Notes: a model not told the origin generated them from the letters alone. A stretch of DNA of 64,000 nucleotides from Hansfordia pulvinata (GCA_006538405.1 BJKQ01000009.1:1808001-1872000), one strand, 5' to 3'. Positions 12,661 through 25,307 are shown, counted from the stretch's first letter. A program made the numbers and translations.

Positions 12661-14404
12661 ATGAGTTCCTCACGCGATAGTGACTATGAAATGGTCAATC
12701 AAACCGATTCTCTACAACCTCGGCCTCCACCAACAGCACAGCGCAATCGATCCTTCGGGGACTTCTGGCCCTTGGACGTCGGTGCTCTCGTCGTCAGCTT
12801 AGCAGCTCAAGCCGCAATCATCGGGATTATTCTTCGCATGGATAACAAGCCGCTCGATGACTGGGGAACGCCGCCGATAGTCTCTCTCAACACGGCGGTC
12901 AACGCCTTGCTTGAGCACTCTGGCCAAAAGCATGCTGCTGGTTCCTGTTGCGTCATGCTTCGGCCAGCTCAAGTGGAACTACTTCAAGAGTAAACCTCGT
13001 CCGCTGCAAGATCTCGAAGTCTTCGATCAAGCAAGCAGGGGCCCCATGGGCGGCTTGAAACTGCTAGCCGCCGCGCCCTTCCACCTGGCCTCTCTGGGAT
13101 GCTTAATCACCATCGTCGCCGCAGCCATCACTCCCTTTACTCAAGAAGTCATAAGCCTACCGCACCGCGAGATGTACGAGGCCGACCCCAACTCTACTTT
13201 CGGAATCGCCCATGAATACAAGACAAACTAGACTGATGACGGGGGCGGGCCTGTCGACAGGACCCTGGATTTCCGTATCCGGGGCGCCGCTCTCACAGCC
13301 ATGTACGGAATCACGGCCCCGCAGGACTTCAGCTGCGCCGGGTCCTGCCGTTGGAACGGCACTTTCCAGACGCTGGACTTCGACTCGGACTGTCAGAGCG
13401 TGACTGCTGCTACGTTTGCCACAAAGAAGTGCATTGATATGGGGGGAAAGGAGATCGAGGACAGAGGCAATAGAACCAACTACGATTGCACTATGGTGAC
13501 TCCCAATGGAGTTCGATTGAAAACGCGATACGCTTACACCGACCGACAAACCGCCTACTACGTCAACAGCACCACTCACGAGCCCAACGATACTGCATCC
13601 AATCAGAACCAACCCGCTACCTTCATGCATGTAGCCCAATACCAGGCAGAAAAGCTGGAGCAGATCGGCCGTGAAGATGGATACTACGACTCCAACGTGA
13701 CCGAGTGTGCCCTGCGCCTGGCTGTATGGGAATTCTCAGGCGTCTCGGCCGCAGGCAACCGGTTTCCAGTCAAGAACCGCCGGAGCGTTCCTGTCGCGCC
13801 AATCATGACCCTTTCCGAATGGAGACCAACCGGTGGTAAACGAAACTACACCCTGAGTCCCGAGGATCTCGGCGCGTTCCGCCCGATGGAGATAGATGAT
13901 GTGGACTGGGATGCCTTGCTCCGCTTCCTAAGCTCTCAATTGAGTGACAGAGAAACGGTGCATGGGGCGACTCAAAACCGCAACGTGTCCCAAGACACGC
14001 CCCTCTCCGCATCCAATTCGGGCGGCCTCGAGAACTCGATGAAGAGAGTCACGGACGCCATGACCGACAGCCTGCGGGGGTCCGCTTCGCCAAACTACGT
14101 GCCTGTGAGCGGGGAGATCGCCAGGGACGTGATATTCGTGTCGATCAAGTGGCAGTGGTACACGCTTCCCGCGGCGTGCGAGGTCGGGGCTCTCCTGTTC
14201 CTGGTCCTGACGGTGTGGGAGTCGCGGTCGGCCGGAGGCAGAGGGGCGCCTCTCTGGAAGTCGTCGGCGCTGGCGCTGCTGTTCCAAAAGGCCAAGTACG
14301 ACGATGGGGACCCGGGTGACGAGGTGGCCATCACGAGCTCGATCACGGACACGAAGGAGCTGGAGGCCTTGTCGAAGCGGAGGGCACGCCTGCTGCTGGG
14401 ATAG
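12661..14404 (+). pseudogene. DUF3176 family membrane protein, disrupted by a CTTG duplication and an in-frame TAG
   Basis: The translation matches the fungal DUF3176 family. There is an N-terminal membrane segment (WPLDVGALVVSLAAQ), then the SLNT, LST, QLKW and FDxASRGPxG motifs, a second membrane span, a long N-glycosylatable ectodomain, and a C-terminal span (near 14155-14220) before a cytosolic tail. Function of the family is unknown. The reading frame is not intact. At 12906-12913 the sequence has CTTG twice in tandem, and removing one copy restores the conserved SLNT...LST spacing. At 13229-13231 there is a TAG between Asn and Thr in otherwise continuous conserved coding sequence, with the same frame resuming to the stop at 14402-14404. 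No splice sites explain either break. The downstream 367 codons from Met 13301 remain open, so decay looks recent. A sequencing error could explain one lesion, less easily both. Confidence 0.7.
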
Positions 14405-14549
14405 AACGGACTATCACTGCCCATCATTCCACCAAGAGGTGGATCTTGTCTGTGTTCTTGCTCTACTGACAGCTCGGACGTTTCCTTAAACTCCAAGGGC
14501 CAGTTTATCCGTCAAGGCGCCCGTACTTAAGTAGTACTTTAAAACTATT

Positions 14550-15251
14550 TTACTCAAACTTCAACTTACCTCTCCTATCTCGGCAAATTGACTCTCGTGA
14601 CCAACCCGCCGCCGCACCGGCCATCCACAGCCCCCACACACACCACGATCCGCCAGAGCGACCGCCGTGGGGACCAGCATGACCCTCGAGACGTCGGCCA
14701 GCACAGCGCGGGACACGGCCCGACACCGCGCTTTGTCGGGGGTGGAGGGGGATGGAGGACCTGCAACCGCAGCCCACCCTTCGCAGGCTCCGGCGCCGCC
14801 TGCGAAATGGAGACGCCCTGCCGTCGTACGCCACCTCGCCCGTATAGTGCCAGTAGTCTTTCGCATCGCTCTCGAGCGCCTCTTCGTGTTCAAGCCGGTA
14901 GTGATTCCCTTCCCGGCGCGGGCGGGTCTGGGAGATATCCCCGATATCTGCCCCGTCTCGCCGCCGTGATAAGTAGTACTGCAGCACGTTGCGCGCCGGC
15001 GTCGCCGTTGTCTCTCGTATGTCGTCTGCCAGAGGGGGTTGGAGCAGTGGGGTCGTTAGCCAGGACCGCTCGGGAGAAGAGACTCGAGCCAGCATAAGTG
15101 GTGATCCAAAGCCGTACATACATCGGTAGATTCTGTGTGGCTTATTTTTTTTACCACCGGTGTCGACGTTGTCGATGACTTCTGCGAATGTGCGCCAGAG
15201 GAGATCGGAAAAGGAGACAATGAGTGCGCTTGCCGCCGACTTGCCGCGCAC
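14550..15251 (-). other. Diverged direct-repeat copy B with open minus-strand frame, unrecognised
   Basis: On the minus strand 233 codons stay open from an ATG at 15251 to a stop at 14550. Two stretches look protein-like: SFSDLLWRTFAEVIDNV near the start, and YYLSRRRDG followed by LEHEEALESDA and DYWHYTG in the middle. The last third is Arg/Gly-rich and may be out of frame. The 14590-14990 part is homologous to 11290-11910 on the same strand. The two segments flank the DUF3176 gene. I assign no family; it may be a decayed gene copy rather than a working gene. Confidence 0.3.
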
Positions 15252-15259
15252 GCCGTCGC

Positions 15260-17927
15260 ATGTCGTCGGGGTGCTGCGAAGGCAGACACGTTGGCGGCGC
15301 AGTCAAGGTTCTCTTGCAAAAGGACAGAGATTGGGTGAAAAGGTCTCTGGGGCTGAGAGGTAACAGTCAAGACCATCGAGGTCTGGTCAGCAGAGATCCG
15401 GGGGAAAGGCAGCTTTGGCTGCGGCACGAGCAACGGGATCGTCCCAATCCGTATCGACGAGGACCGGCTCACGGAAGCAACGTCGACGTCGAATGAACTC
15501 GCTCGAGACCCGGACATGGGAAGAGGACGACAAAGGGAGTTGCTGCCTTTCCTGCCACTCGATCGAGACAACAACAACACCAACGCCCTCTTCCGCTGAG
15601 TATTGGGCTGTTGGGTCGGAGGGCCGCGGGGATCCTGGGAACTGGGAAGTCACTGGCGGCAAGACAGCAGCACGATGCCCAGACACCCGCGCTCATTTGA
15701 GGCCGGCTCCGCGGTCGTAGCAGTGCTCCAAGTTGCTCTTGTGCTCCCAGGCCCGAACAGATGCTTTGCAACCCTCTCATTTTAAGTTGGCCGCCGACGG
15801 CCCACTGTGATCGGCCACAGACAGACGCAGTGGCAGGGCCACCCGAAAGGAGCCCCTTGGCTTCAGGGTCGGCCAGTCCGGGATAGAATGCCGGTCTGCA
15901 TCTCCGCCCAGCTCCAGGCATCCGCCCCAGAACCGCAATGATGCGCATCTACTCTGGGAGTGCGGCTCGAACCACCCGACTCTTCCAACTATTAGTCCCC
16001 GGCGTGTATCTCTCCAATAGGCCTGCTTGTCGAGAGTCGAGAGTCGGCTGTTGTCTGCTACCTACCACTCCGCTTTGCTGCGATCCCTCAGTGGCACGTC
16101 TTGCGTCACTACTCGCCGGTGATCTCTTTTAACACGCAGCCTCCTGGTTCTTGTAATAACAAGAGCATCGGTTGCTCCAAAGAACACCGCGAGTGGTCGT
16201 GGCCGGGGGCCCCGCGACAGGGAGGGGGCGACAGCGACTTGTCAGTCCTTTCATCTTCTTCCCGAGAGGTTGCTGAGGTCAAGCCCGGGCGGGCTCCTTT
16301 AATCTTACACGGCGGCCGAAAGCCTCTTACGGCCGATGGATAATAGGAGGCCATGCCGCGCTGGCTTGCTCCCCCAGAAAACGCGGACTACCGACACCGG
16401 TGATCACACGGGTGATACTCACCACGGCCCGGCAGTCGTTGCCTTCGCGAGCACCAAAGACGGCGGTCTCCTGTCCACAACAACACCCAGGCTTGGAGAC
16501 ATGACTTTCCAGCCTTGAGTACGTGGTTACCTGCTCGGGAATTCACGATGGGAGTGCATCGACACACTGCTCTACTACCGACTCCCGGCCCACATGGCAA
16601 GTGTTGCCGGGTAGCGGGGAGCTGCCAGGCAACAATAAAGGCACAGACTGGCGTTTCCTTCCATCCATTCGATAAGCCGAAGCTTCCGCTCATAAAGCCT
16701 GCGCTGATCTCGACGTGCAACGGCATATATTGTTTCTGCCTGGTGGACCGACCCGGCAATGATCTGCCTGTTTTCTTCCCCCTGCCCCTGGTCAATGGCC
16801 ACCCCCTTGTCGGTTCCGGGGTGTCGGGTGTTTATTGGCCGGCTGTGCGACAAGGGAGCGGCAACGTCTAGGGTGGATGATAGAGTGCTGACGGAGTCTT
16901 TCTCCCCAGGATAAGAAGCGAAAGAGTGCGTGTGCGTGTGCGTGTGCGTGTGCGTGTGCGTGTGTGTGAATAATCTAAACTCCAAGCCCTGAATCGACTG
17001 CGCTTCTATAAACAAGATAGCCTGTCCGTCATTTAAATCCGATGTAGGCGGCGGTGAGCGTGTCAAAATGCCAAGATGGCCCATGAAGAAAATTGACCCT
17101 TGAAGAAGAGGCGCTCTTTGTCTACGTATCCTACCGCGAAGAATTCACCAAGCACGGCAGGAGCACGCTTTTGTCGAGGAAGCCAGCACGGCAGTATGCA
17201 TGCCAGCGGCCCGAGGAGCCGCACTTTGGAAGGCCATCGAAGAAGGTTGCTGATTCTTTGACTAGATGGGAATCATCGGCCCCCTCAGACTCAAGCTTGG
17301 GAGATCCTACGAAGCGTCACTTTACTCATGGCCCCCTTGACTAGCGCCACTTCGAAGTCCGGACAGCAACCAACGGTTGCAAAACGCACCCGGCTTGAGC
17401 CTGGCAAATGTGGGAAGATGGGAGTAGCGAATGTTTAAGATGGCAGGAAGAAGCGAGACTCCTCGAACTTGTTTCGCATGCACCTCGACTCACCTCTCCC
17501 ATCTCAGAGCAAACTGTAGTTCTCTCAAATCGCATCACGGCCTCGTCGAAGAGGTGAGGCAGGGAATGTAGGTTCGCAAAGTATCGATACTCATATTCTT
17601 AACGTAGCATTATATAAAAAGGCAACGGGGAACTCCCGCGAGCACCAGTCTCGGGGAGCCCACATACATGTATAGTGTAGACCAGAAAGTCAAGAGGAGA
17701 AAACAACCACAACACGGAGACGCGAGCGTCTTCCAATTACCACCCAAACCACTCCTCACAAAGGGGGGGGAGTTGAGAGAGTGATCGTCATCCAGCCTTG
17801 TTTCAAAGAGAAGGGGGCGCAGGGATGACCTGGGCGCTCTTTTCGAGGGAGAGACAGAGAGAGAGAGAGAGAGAAAGATGAGGTGGGTCCCCCTCCCCCC
17901 TCCCCCAACGCTCCCCTGAGAAGGCGC
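15260..17927. other. Intergenic stretch, no supported gene
   Basis: I found no conserved frame in this stretch. It contains the GTGTGC microsatellite at 16926-16968 and a (GA)n run at about 17853-17878, which lies just beyond the 3' end of the secreted-protein gene. Confidence 0.6.
16926..16968. repeat. (GTGTGC)n microsatellite
   Basis: About six tandem GTGTGC hexamers ending in a short GT run; read on the minus strand the same tract is CA-rich. Confidence 0.9.
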
Positions 17928-18290
17928 TTAAGAAGGGTTGCAGGAGACGGAGCGCATGGAGGCAAAGTTGCCGTTGCCGTCGGTGAGGTCCTGGTCGTCC
18001 TGGTTGTCGTAGCTGGAGCCGGCGCAGTCGTCCTGGAGGTACCAGATGCACTTGACGTTGCCGGTCTGGTTCTCGGCGGTCTTGATGCTGCCGGCGTTGT
18101 CGAGGGCGGTGCACTCGCCGAGGGTGATGTCCTGGGTGGAGCAGGTGCCCTTGCTGTCCGTGTCGGTGCAGGTCTTGACGGAGGCGGTCGTCTCGCGCAT
18201 GGCGACGGCGGGGATGGCGGTCGAGGGCGCGGCGGCGGCCAGGAGGGCGTTGAGGGAGACGGTGGCGAGGAAGGCGGCGGAGAACTGCAT
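17928..18290 (-). CDS. Small secreted six-cysteine protein, 120 aa
   Basis: A single-exon frame from ATG 18288-18290 to a stop at 17928. The first 20-odd residues (MQFSAAFLATVSLNALLAAAAP) form a typical secretion signal, with cleavage likely near Ala20-Thr24. The mature part is acidic, about 95 residues, with cysteines at 41, 50, 60, 81, 89 and 117, consistent with three disulfide bonds, and one N-glycosylation sequon near residue 74 (NQT). An upstream in-frame ATG at 18389 exists, but it precedes a Lys/Gln-rich leader that would bury the signal peptide, so I chose the downstream start. A TATA-like box lies about 240 nt upstream. The codons are strongly C/G-ending, as in expressed genes here. 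I do not recognise a family; the profile fits secreted effector-like or wall-associated small proteins, which is inference. Confidence 0.8.
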   Translation of the reverse strand: MQFSAAFLATVSLNALLAAAAPSTAIPAVAMRETTASVKTCTDTDSKGTCSTQDITLGECTALDNAGSIKTAENQTGNVKCIWYLQDDCAGSSYDNQDDQDLTDGNGNFASMRSVSCNPS

Positions 18291-18543
18291 CTTGGCGGCT
18301 GGTTGTTGTTGTTGTTGGGTTTGTTTTTTCTTTCCGAAAAGGATATAATGTTGAGAGAGAGAGAGAAGTAGAGAAGAGTAGGCAGGCAAAGTCGATTTGC
18401 TGGATTATGGAGAAGAGAAGAGAGCTGGAAGGCTGAAAAGCTGGCTTTGGAAGGCAGAGAAGAGATAGAGAGAGATGCTGGAAGAGTGTTGGAGTCTGAT
18501 GCTGTCTAACCAAAACATGTCCAGAGACGGGAGGCGACGGCGA

Positions 18544-18551
18544 CTTATATA
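18544..18551 (-). promoter_or_regulatory. Candidate TATA box for the secreted-protein gene
   Basis: TATATAAG on the minus strand, about 253 nt upstream of the ATG at 18290. The intervening leader is purine/pyrimidine-skewed (AG/CT tracts at 18347-18480), as in many strongly expressed fungal genes. Confidence 0.45.
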
Positions 18552-18569
18552 CACGACTCAACGGGGCCT

Positions 18570-21500
18570 TTGAGGCTCGAGGCTCGAGAGTCGAGAGTCG
18601 AGACTCCAGAGTCCCACTCCCACTGCTGCAGTGTTGGTGGTGGTGGTGCTGCTGCTGCTACTGCCTTCAACCTTGCAAGTTGGCCGCGGCCCGTTCGGAC
18701 CCCGGCGCAAGGCCGAGTCGACGTACGGACGAGTACGCGTACTGGTAGGACCTGTGGGCGCGAGCCAAGGCAGCGGCTGCTTCCTCCTGCCGCGTCTGGA
18801 GATGTGCCTGTAGGCTGTTACGTGTGGCTGCGATGATCGTCACCCGTGAAGTGAGGCCGGCGGGACGGGCCTGTATGCTGTGCGAATATGCAGGCTTCAG
18901 CTATAGGGCCGGCGCGCCGATCGACATGTTGATCGGCGCGCTAAGGATTCTTCCACGCCCGTCCGCCTCAGAGCCCCTCCCTCGACTAAGCCGTTTGGAC
19001 AAGGGGTGCCTACTCCCACGCGTGGTTGCGAGTATCCGTTCTCGGTGTGCGTCGTCACTATAGTCGCCCATGCTCGCCGCAGGAGGGTAGTGCTCGTACT
19101 GGAGGGCGACGGGCCCCCTGATGCGGCTCCCCTTCCGGCTGAACGCAGGCACGAACGCCCCCTGGAGGCTACCCGCACGGCGGCTGGTCGCTCCAGTGGC
19201 AGTCTACAGTGCGCCCCGCTCCAGTTGGCGCCGACTTGGGTACGCGTATTGGATGTATCAGGTTGGCTTGCATTTGGTTGGTTGGTAAGCCCTACGAGAG
19301 GAGTGAGTAATGGAAGTCCTAGTCCTAGTGGATACCTACACCTAACCTACCTACACCTTACGTACATGTACCTGCGTGTGTGCCAGTCAGTGGAGGGCTC
19401 AGAAACGGAACGAGGCCCCGGCTTCAATTCCATCCATAGAGGTATCCTTGTCCGCTTCAATCCGCCTTACGAGTACCGCGCGCGTGCGCAACACAGCCTC
19501 AGGCACTCTCAGCTGCATACAATGGAAGTCGGGGTTGGGATTGGACAGCCCCGTCTCCCCGCGTCCCGCATGTGTCCGTCAGTGTCATCGGGAGCCAACC
19601 GCCGGCAAGCCACCCCCCCCCCCCCCCGCCCCCAATCCTTGACCAGCTCGATTAGGGAGTATTTTCCCGCTGGATCCTGCCGCCGTTGCTTTCGGCACTG
19701 GTGTCCCGCGCTGACCGACTGACAGGGGGGGTCGCCCGCCTAAGGTTGTTGTTACGGCAGTGCACAGCCTGTCTCTTGCCACATGGTATGCTACGACACA
19801 CTGACCACGGAGTATACATATACCGGATTCTACCATGGCTCCGTACACATATGCCAGCACACGGTACAGGCGGGATGGGTCGTGTGGCGGTGGGAACGGA
19901 AGAACGCCGTTCGAATCGAGTTCGACGCGCTCGTCGACCTTACAATGAATATTTCTTCGCAAATCTGCAGTGCAATCTCGCGAAATCCGCAGTCCTGGAC
20001 GTCTTTTCGGATCTGTCGGAGAGAATGGGCGTACGAGTACTGTGTGACGCGCGCCAAGCGGTGTCTATCTACCCACGTACGTCCGTAGCAGTGACCAGCA
20101 GCGCACGCCGAGACAGGTACCTAACGTAGTGGTCATGAGTCAGGTGAATAATGAGTACCTGCTGGCCTCATCACCCTCACGACGTCGCGCCTTATGGCCG
20201 TCCGCGACCCATCTCCCACGCGAGCCCAGGCCAGGCCCCAACCAGCCCTTGTCATGTCTTCTTCTCGTCTCGTCTGGAAGAAGTCCCTTGCAGAATCCTT
20301 CCTGCTCTGTGTGTCGTGTGTGACTGACGCCCCGCCTTACGAGTACTCGGTATCCGACACACACAAAGCCAGGGCTCTCTCTGCCCAGGGCACCGCACCC
20401 AGCAAGAGACATACATCGTGGCCCCCACACTGTGCCCCGCGCGCCGCCTTGTCTTTGTCCGGAAAGTCGTTGCTTGCGAGTTGGAGCGCCCGATCGGCAC
20501 CGGAAGGAACTGCACTTGCCTCTATACTATCACGCAACTGACACCGGGACCCTTTTTTGCTACAGCGGCCAAACCTCCTTCCACTTGTATGTCGGCTCGT
20601 CGGCGCTGGCGTCTGCGCCTCGACCGGCACGCCGGCCCTCTCCCCTCGTGGGATGCTGAAGCCTGACGCCAAGGTCCCTTCAGCCTTCATTCTTGCGCGT
20701 TCCTGGGACCATATTTTAGTCTCTTTCTCTGGGAAGCTAACTAGGTGGATGGTTATAGTAGCTCTGCATGTCGATCGCATCCGAATACCAACCCAGGAGA
20801 GGCAGGTTTGGGCCCGAAACCCAAGCTCTTGATGCCATTAATAGCAGTCTTCCATACGCGCCGCCCCCCCCTCACAGCCATACCAGTCGGTAAAGAAGGG
20901 AGTAAAGGGGACAAGGCAGACCAGGAGCGGCGCCCGGGATCCTCGAATAACTCCCCCCTCTTTGTGATTGATATCGGTAATATTGGAGGCCCAGGATTTT
21001 CAGCTTTCCAGAAACAACCGTCGTCCTGCGCTAGATGAGACGACCTATATGCGGCCGCGACTTGGCCGGCCTCACTGGATTGGCTTGCCAAGCGCCGGCA
21101 ACCATGGTGAGAGTATTCTTCTCCCCCCCCCCTTTCGCCCAGCCCACGCGCCCACTCCGGCCTTCCGGGATTCGCACAGCCCTAGGACTTGCTGTGAACA
21201 GTCCCTTCCCCTCTTTGATCTTCTGTCAAGGGTTTGATTCCGTCCCCACAAGCAGAGGTCAGGCGAGCTTGGGTCATCAAAATCTCTGAGCTTGCGCATC
21301 CGAGCCCGGACACACGCACGCAACCGAGCCTCGCTTTCGATGGATTCTCAGCACTGCCACTTGACCTGGCATGGCGGGATGCTGTCCGCATCTCAGCTCA
21401 AGTAAGTGGACGGCCGGCCGTGGCCCGTCGAGGAGCCCCGAGAGTACGCAGCATGCCACCGTAGTAATAGTATAATGGCTGTTGCGCAGGATCGCTAGGG

Positions 21501-21996
21501 CCGGACTCGGAGAGAGAGAACAAGCCGCACCCCGGACGAGCTGCGCTCACGTCACCGTATAGTAGGTCCTACTTACGCCACAGCTCGGGACCAGGTACGC
21601 CTTTTCGTCGAAAGTAGCAGACCACCGAGTTCCCCCCCCATCCCATGCGTGCAGCTTACCTTGGACAGAGTGGAGGCCCATCGACCTTGACATCGGATAG
21701 TCAATCCAATGATGTTTGAGACCACTTTGGAACACGAGGGTCGTACATCGCGTTCCCTGCAACACCAACAACGAAACAATAGTCTGTGCCCAGCACACAA
21801 TCCTTCCAGGCTGCTGCAATTACTGCCCGAGTCCCAGCCTCCAGCCGATCCAAGTCTTGGGTCTACGGGGTGCAATGGTAGGGCGCGCCGGGTGAAAGAA
21901 AAGGAGCCACTCGCTCAATCTAGTAGGCTGCTTTTCCAAACATGGTAATATTCCCTCCGATCCGCGCTGAACAAGAGCCGCTTATTAACTGGTCAT
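18570..21996. other. Intergenic stretch, no supported gene
   Basis: I see no conserved protein or RNA gene. It includes a 15-base C run at 19613-19627, short TACCTA-type repeats around 19330-19365, and several TACGAGTA motifs (about 19467, 20033, 20339). Confidence 0.6.
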
Positions 21997-24900
21997 CTAC
22001 CCATTGTATATAGCGACCGAGTCAGTAACTTGGTCCCCGAAATCAGACTCATCCTCTGACAGCCCCTCGCTGTCACTCGGACTTTCACTTCCCATGTCGC
22101 TTTCCAAATCGCCCTCGCTCTCGCTCATGCTTCCGTACCCAGTATCCGTGTCGTAGTCCATGCCGACTATGCCACGGCTGACCTGGATACAACGATCGAC
22201 AATGTAGGCCTTGATGTCCGTGTCAAGGTCTTGGCTCTTCCCCGTCCATATCCTCAACGTCCCCGCGAGCCTTTCAATGGCGCTCGAGCAGGCCTCGGCG
22301 GCCACTGCGTGAGCGGCTAGACGGTTCATCAAGGTAAAAGTGGCCGCGTAGCCCAGTATGCCCATCTCGCTCGTCGGCTGGATGTGACCAACCAGGGCGT
22401 GAATTTTCGAAGGTTCCTCTGGCGGCGCCATCTTCTCAATGTGGGCGAGAGCCATGGCACATTGAAGAGACGTGTGGCTCTCAGCGACCATGATGGGGGT
22501 CGGCACAGGTTCCAGTGGGGAGCAAGGCGACGTCACGTCGTCTGTGATGGAGCCGACATTGGCGGGTGAGGGCAGTACCGGTCCAATGGCCTGAAGAGCA
22601 GCTGATATGCTCAAGTGGCGGTTTTCCGACATTATCAAAGCTCTTGCAACCAAAGCCCGGCTTTGCACAGTCGTTCCTACGGGCGCGCTCTTGATGGCGA
22701 GTGTCAGGCCTTCCTCGATCACTTGCAAGGCGTACTGATCGTTGGCAGTGTCGCTGTCCTCGCCACTACTTGTCTCCCCAATGAGGAGACTTTCCTTCAG
22801 AACATTGTGCAGCGTGATGGTGGACCACCAAGCAGCCACAGCGTCCATGGGCGACCGCACTGCGAGATCGCCAATGACCGAGTCCATGCCATCTGTCACC
22901 CCAACGGCCTTGTGGTTGAGGGGTCGATTCCATGTCAGATTGTGCACCCGCTGGATGATGGTGGGGCTCAACACATCGTCGCATTCTTGTTCCAACAACA
23001 CAGCCAGGTGATCCGGAAGATCCTCGTCGGTCTGCTCCTGACCATCGCGCTCGAGGCGGGTTTGCATCCTGTGAAGTTGTTTCGCTTCGTTCCACTGGGC
23101 CCTCGCCAGCTTGGAAGCCACCATGTTGACGAGACCAAAGTTGACACCAAGAACGCCGGATTCCCAGAGCAGGACGCGTATGTGCAGGGCTTTCAACATC
23201 AGTCTCAGAGGTGTTGACGGCAGAGTTCCGGAGGCAAGGAGTGTCAGTGTCAGGCGACTCTTGCTGATCTCGGTGTCTCCTCCAGCAAGCTGAGCATCCA
23301 ATGCGATAGACCAAGCCTTGACACGGGCGATTTCCTCTTCTTGACTAAGCCCCGTCATGGTCTGGAAACTTTCCACGCCGATCAGATTCCGCAGACTCAG
23401 CTTGACTGTCTTCAGGCACAGAGCAGCAGCCTCGAGGAAAAAGTTATGCCGGGGAACCCAGACAGTCTGGATGGCGGTTAACCAAGCCTGGCGACGTACA
23501 TCGACCTTGGAGTCCAGATATGGAACGTCTTGACGCGTGGAAGGGCGAACCATCTTGGACTTGGAGGGCTTAGAGTCGAAAGACGAGAAAAGCGACGGTG
23601 CCACTGCCCAGCAGATGCAGGAAAAGAGCAAGCACAGCTTGAAGCCCAAGGCGAAATTCACCCCCGTAACCTGGGAGGCATAGCTGCCAAAGCTGGAGAA
23701 CGGCTCCAGGGATCGAAAAAGTTGTAGAGGAAGGGCCATGAGCCCGCGTCCTTCCGGGGTCTCGTTGCTCGCCTCGTTCTCGTACGCGGCTTCGAACAAC
23801 ATGAGGCCTGCAAGCGAGCCCACCATCAGTTTGCCAAAGTATGGGCCGGCATTCTGCCAGCCTGTCGTTTGCACCTGTTGCATGTGTTGCTGCTGGATTT
23901 GCTGCTGGCGGAACATTGCCGGGTTGGGTTGGTAGCTCTGTTGTGGGACCGGATAAGGCTGCTGACCAGCCGCGAGCTGAGCGGATAGGATCCGCTTCAT
24001 ATCGTCTGGTACCTGAATCATACCACGAGGCGAAGCTGCTTCAGGTGCATCTATCGGCGATCCGACGTATCGGCGGTCGTGAGGGTACACAGAAGGCGTC
24101 GGCTGCTGTTGCTGTGGAGGTCGCTGGAGGGGACTTACACCTCCTCCATTCATGGAACTGGACATGATGAGTTTCTCAAAAGCCGCTATACGCTCAGCCA
24201 TGTTTTGATTCTCCTCCGTTAACCGGTCGTTCCGCTTCCTGAGGTGGTAGATGTACTCGGTCGCCTTGCTAAGCACCTAGAAAGCTGTGAGCAGAGGACT
24301 TCGAGTGTTCATGGGCAGGGAGCCTACCGTTGCTTTGTTAAGTTTGTGGGCGGGTGTGAGCCCGTGGAGCTCCTCGCGCTCCTCAGAAGTGTCAAGTCCC
24401 TTTGCACTCTTCTGCATGATGCGCAGGCTGGGAACACTGTCGCGGAGCAGGGCGATCTTGTCGTTGAGATTCGTTCGGTATCTCTTCTCAATCATATTAT
24501 GCGAGTTCTTCTTCTGGGGGTGCTGCCCGTCGAGATCATCATTTTCGTAGTCATCTGAGCCATCAGAGGGCTTGCGCTTCCGGCTGATCAGGGTTGGCGT
24601 GGCGAGATCAATGTCCTCGGGAGACGAGGCGGAAGATACCTTGACGATCCCAGCTGCTGATCCAGGACTGAGATCACTGTTCGGGGAGCGGGTGGGAAGG
24701 CCGCCGGGCATGGCAATCTTCTGAAGCTGATACCGCTGGGCGGCCGTGAGCGCGGGCTGCTGCAGCTGAGGCGGCTGTCCCGAGAGCATCCCAAGATTCG
24801 TCTTAAGCTGCGGCGGGTGTGCAGGCGCTGAGGAGTTACCTCGGGGAGCCTGTGCGCTAGGGCCGGGTCCGTCGGCGTTGGCGTTGGCGTTGGGGTTCCA

Positions 24901-25179
24901 ATCGGAGCGCTTTGGCGCCATGGCGAGAACATCTGGCGGCGCGAGCTGGTCGCTGCCATGTCGCGCAGATCCGGACTGTGTTTGTGGCAGGGCGGGGTTC
25001 TCGGAGTACCAAGAGCCAAGGTCGAAGCTGGTAGGATCCCAATTGTAAGGGAGTAGCTGGGGGTTGTCGCCATCGATCGCGCCGGGCTGCAAGGGGGGTT
25101 CATTGTCACCGTAGTAGGTGGCGGCGGCGGCGGCATCGTCAAGACCGAAGAGGTCAGATGAGGCCTGATGAGAATCCAT
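21997..25179 (-). CDS. SREBP-type bHLH membrane-tethered transcription factor (Sre1/SrbA homologue), 1043 aa
   Basis: Two exons: 25179-24328 (284 codons) and 24276-21997. The phase-0 intron of 51 nt (24277-24327) runs GTAGGC to CTAG and interrupts helix 2 of the bHLH. The bHLH-zipper spans about residues 223-320. Its basic region reads [16 protein letters not shown]; Tyr234, in place of the usual Arg, is the hallmark of sterol regulatory element binding proteins. A Gln/Pro-rich linker leads to two membrane spans (about residues 430-449 and 490-510) with a short loop, then the C-terminal DUF2014-type region. In fungi these factors sit in the ER, are cleaved by the Dsc/rhomboid pathway when sterol or oxygen is low, and activate ergosterol, hypoxia and iron genes. 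An acidic N-terminus (residues 1-70) would serve as activation domain. The tail ends in an acidic Ser/Glu/Asp segment. Length is close to Aspergillus SrbA. Confidence 0.93.
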
Positions 25180-25307
25180 CGTGGTGCGGGCGGGCGCAGA
25201 GTTAAGAACAAAGAAAAAAGGATTGACGCAATGCAGTGAGCAAGCGTGGTGACCCCTAGGAGCGGACCGGTCGGGGATTCGTCAGACCCAACAAGGGGTC
25301 GCGGTCC

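Noticed and set aside
13229..13300. A retained intron around the DUF3176 TAG
   Set aside because: Same frame resumes directly after the stop with homologous sequence, and there is no GT donor close upstream.
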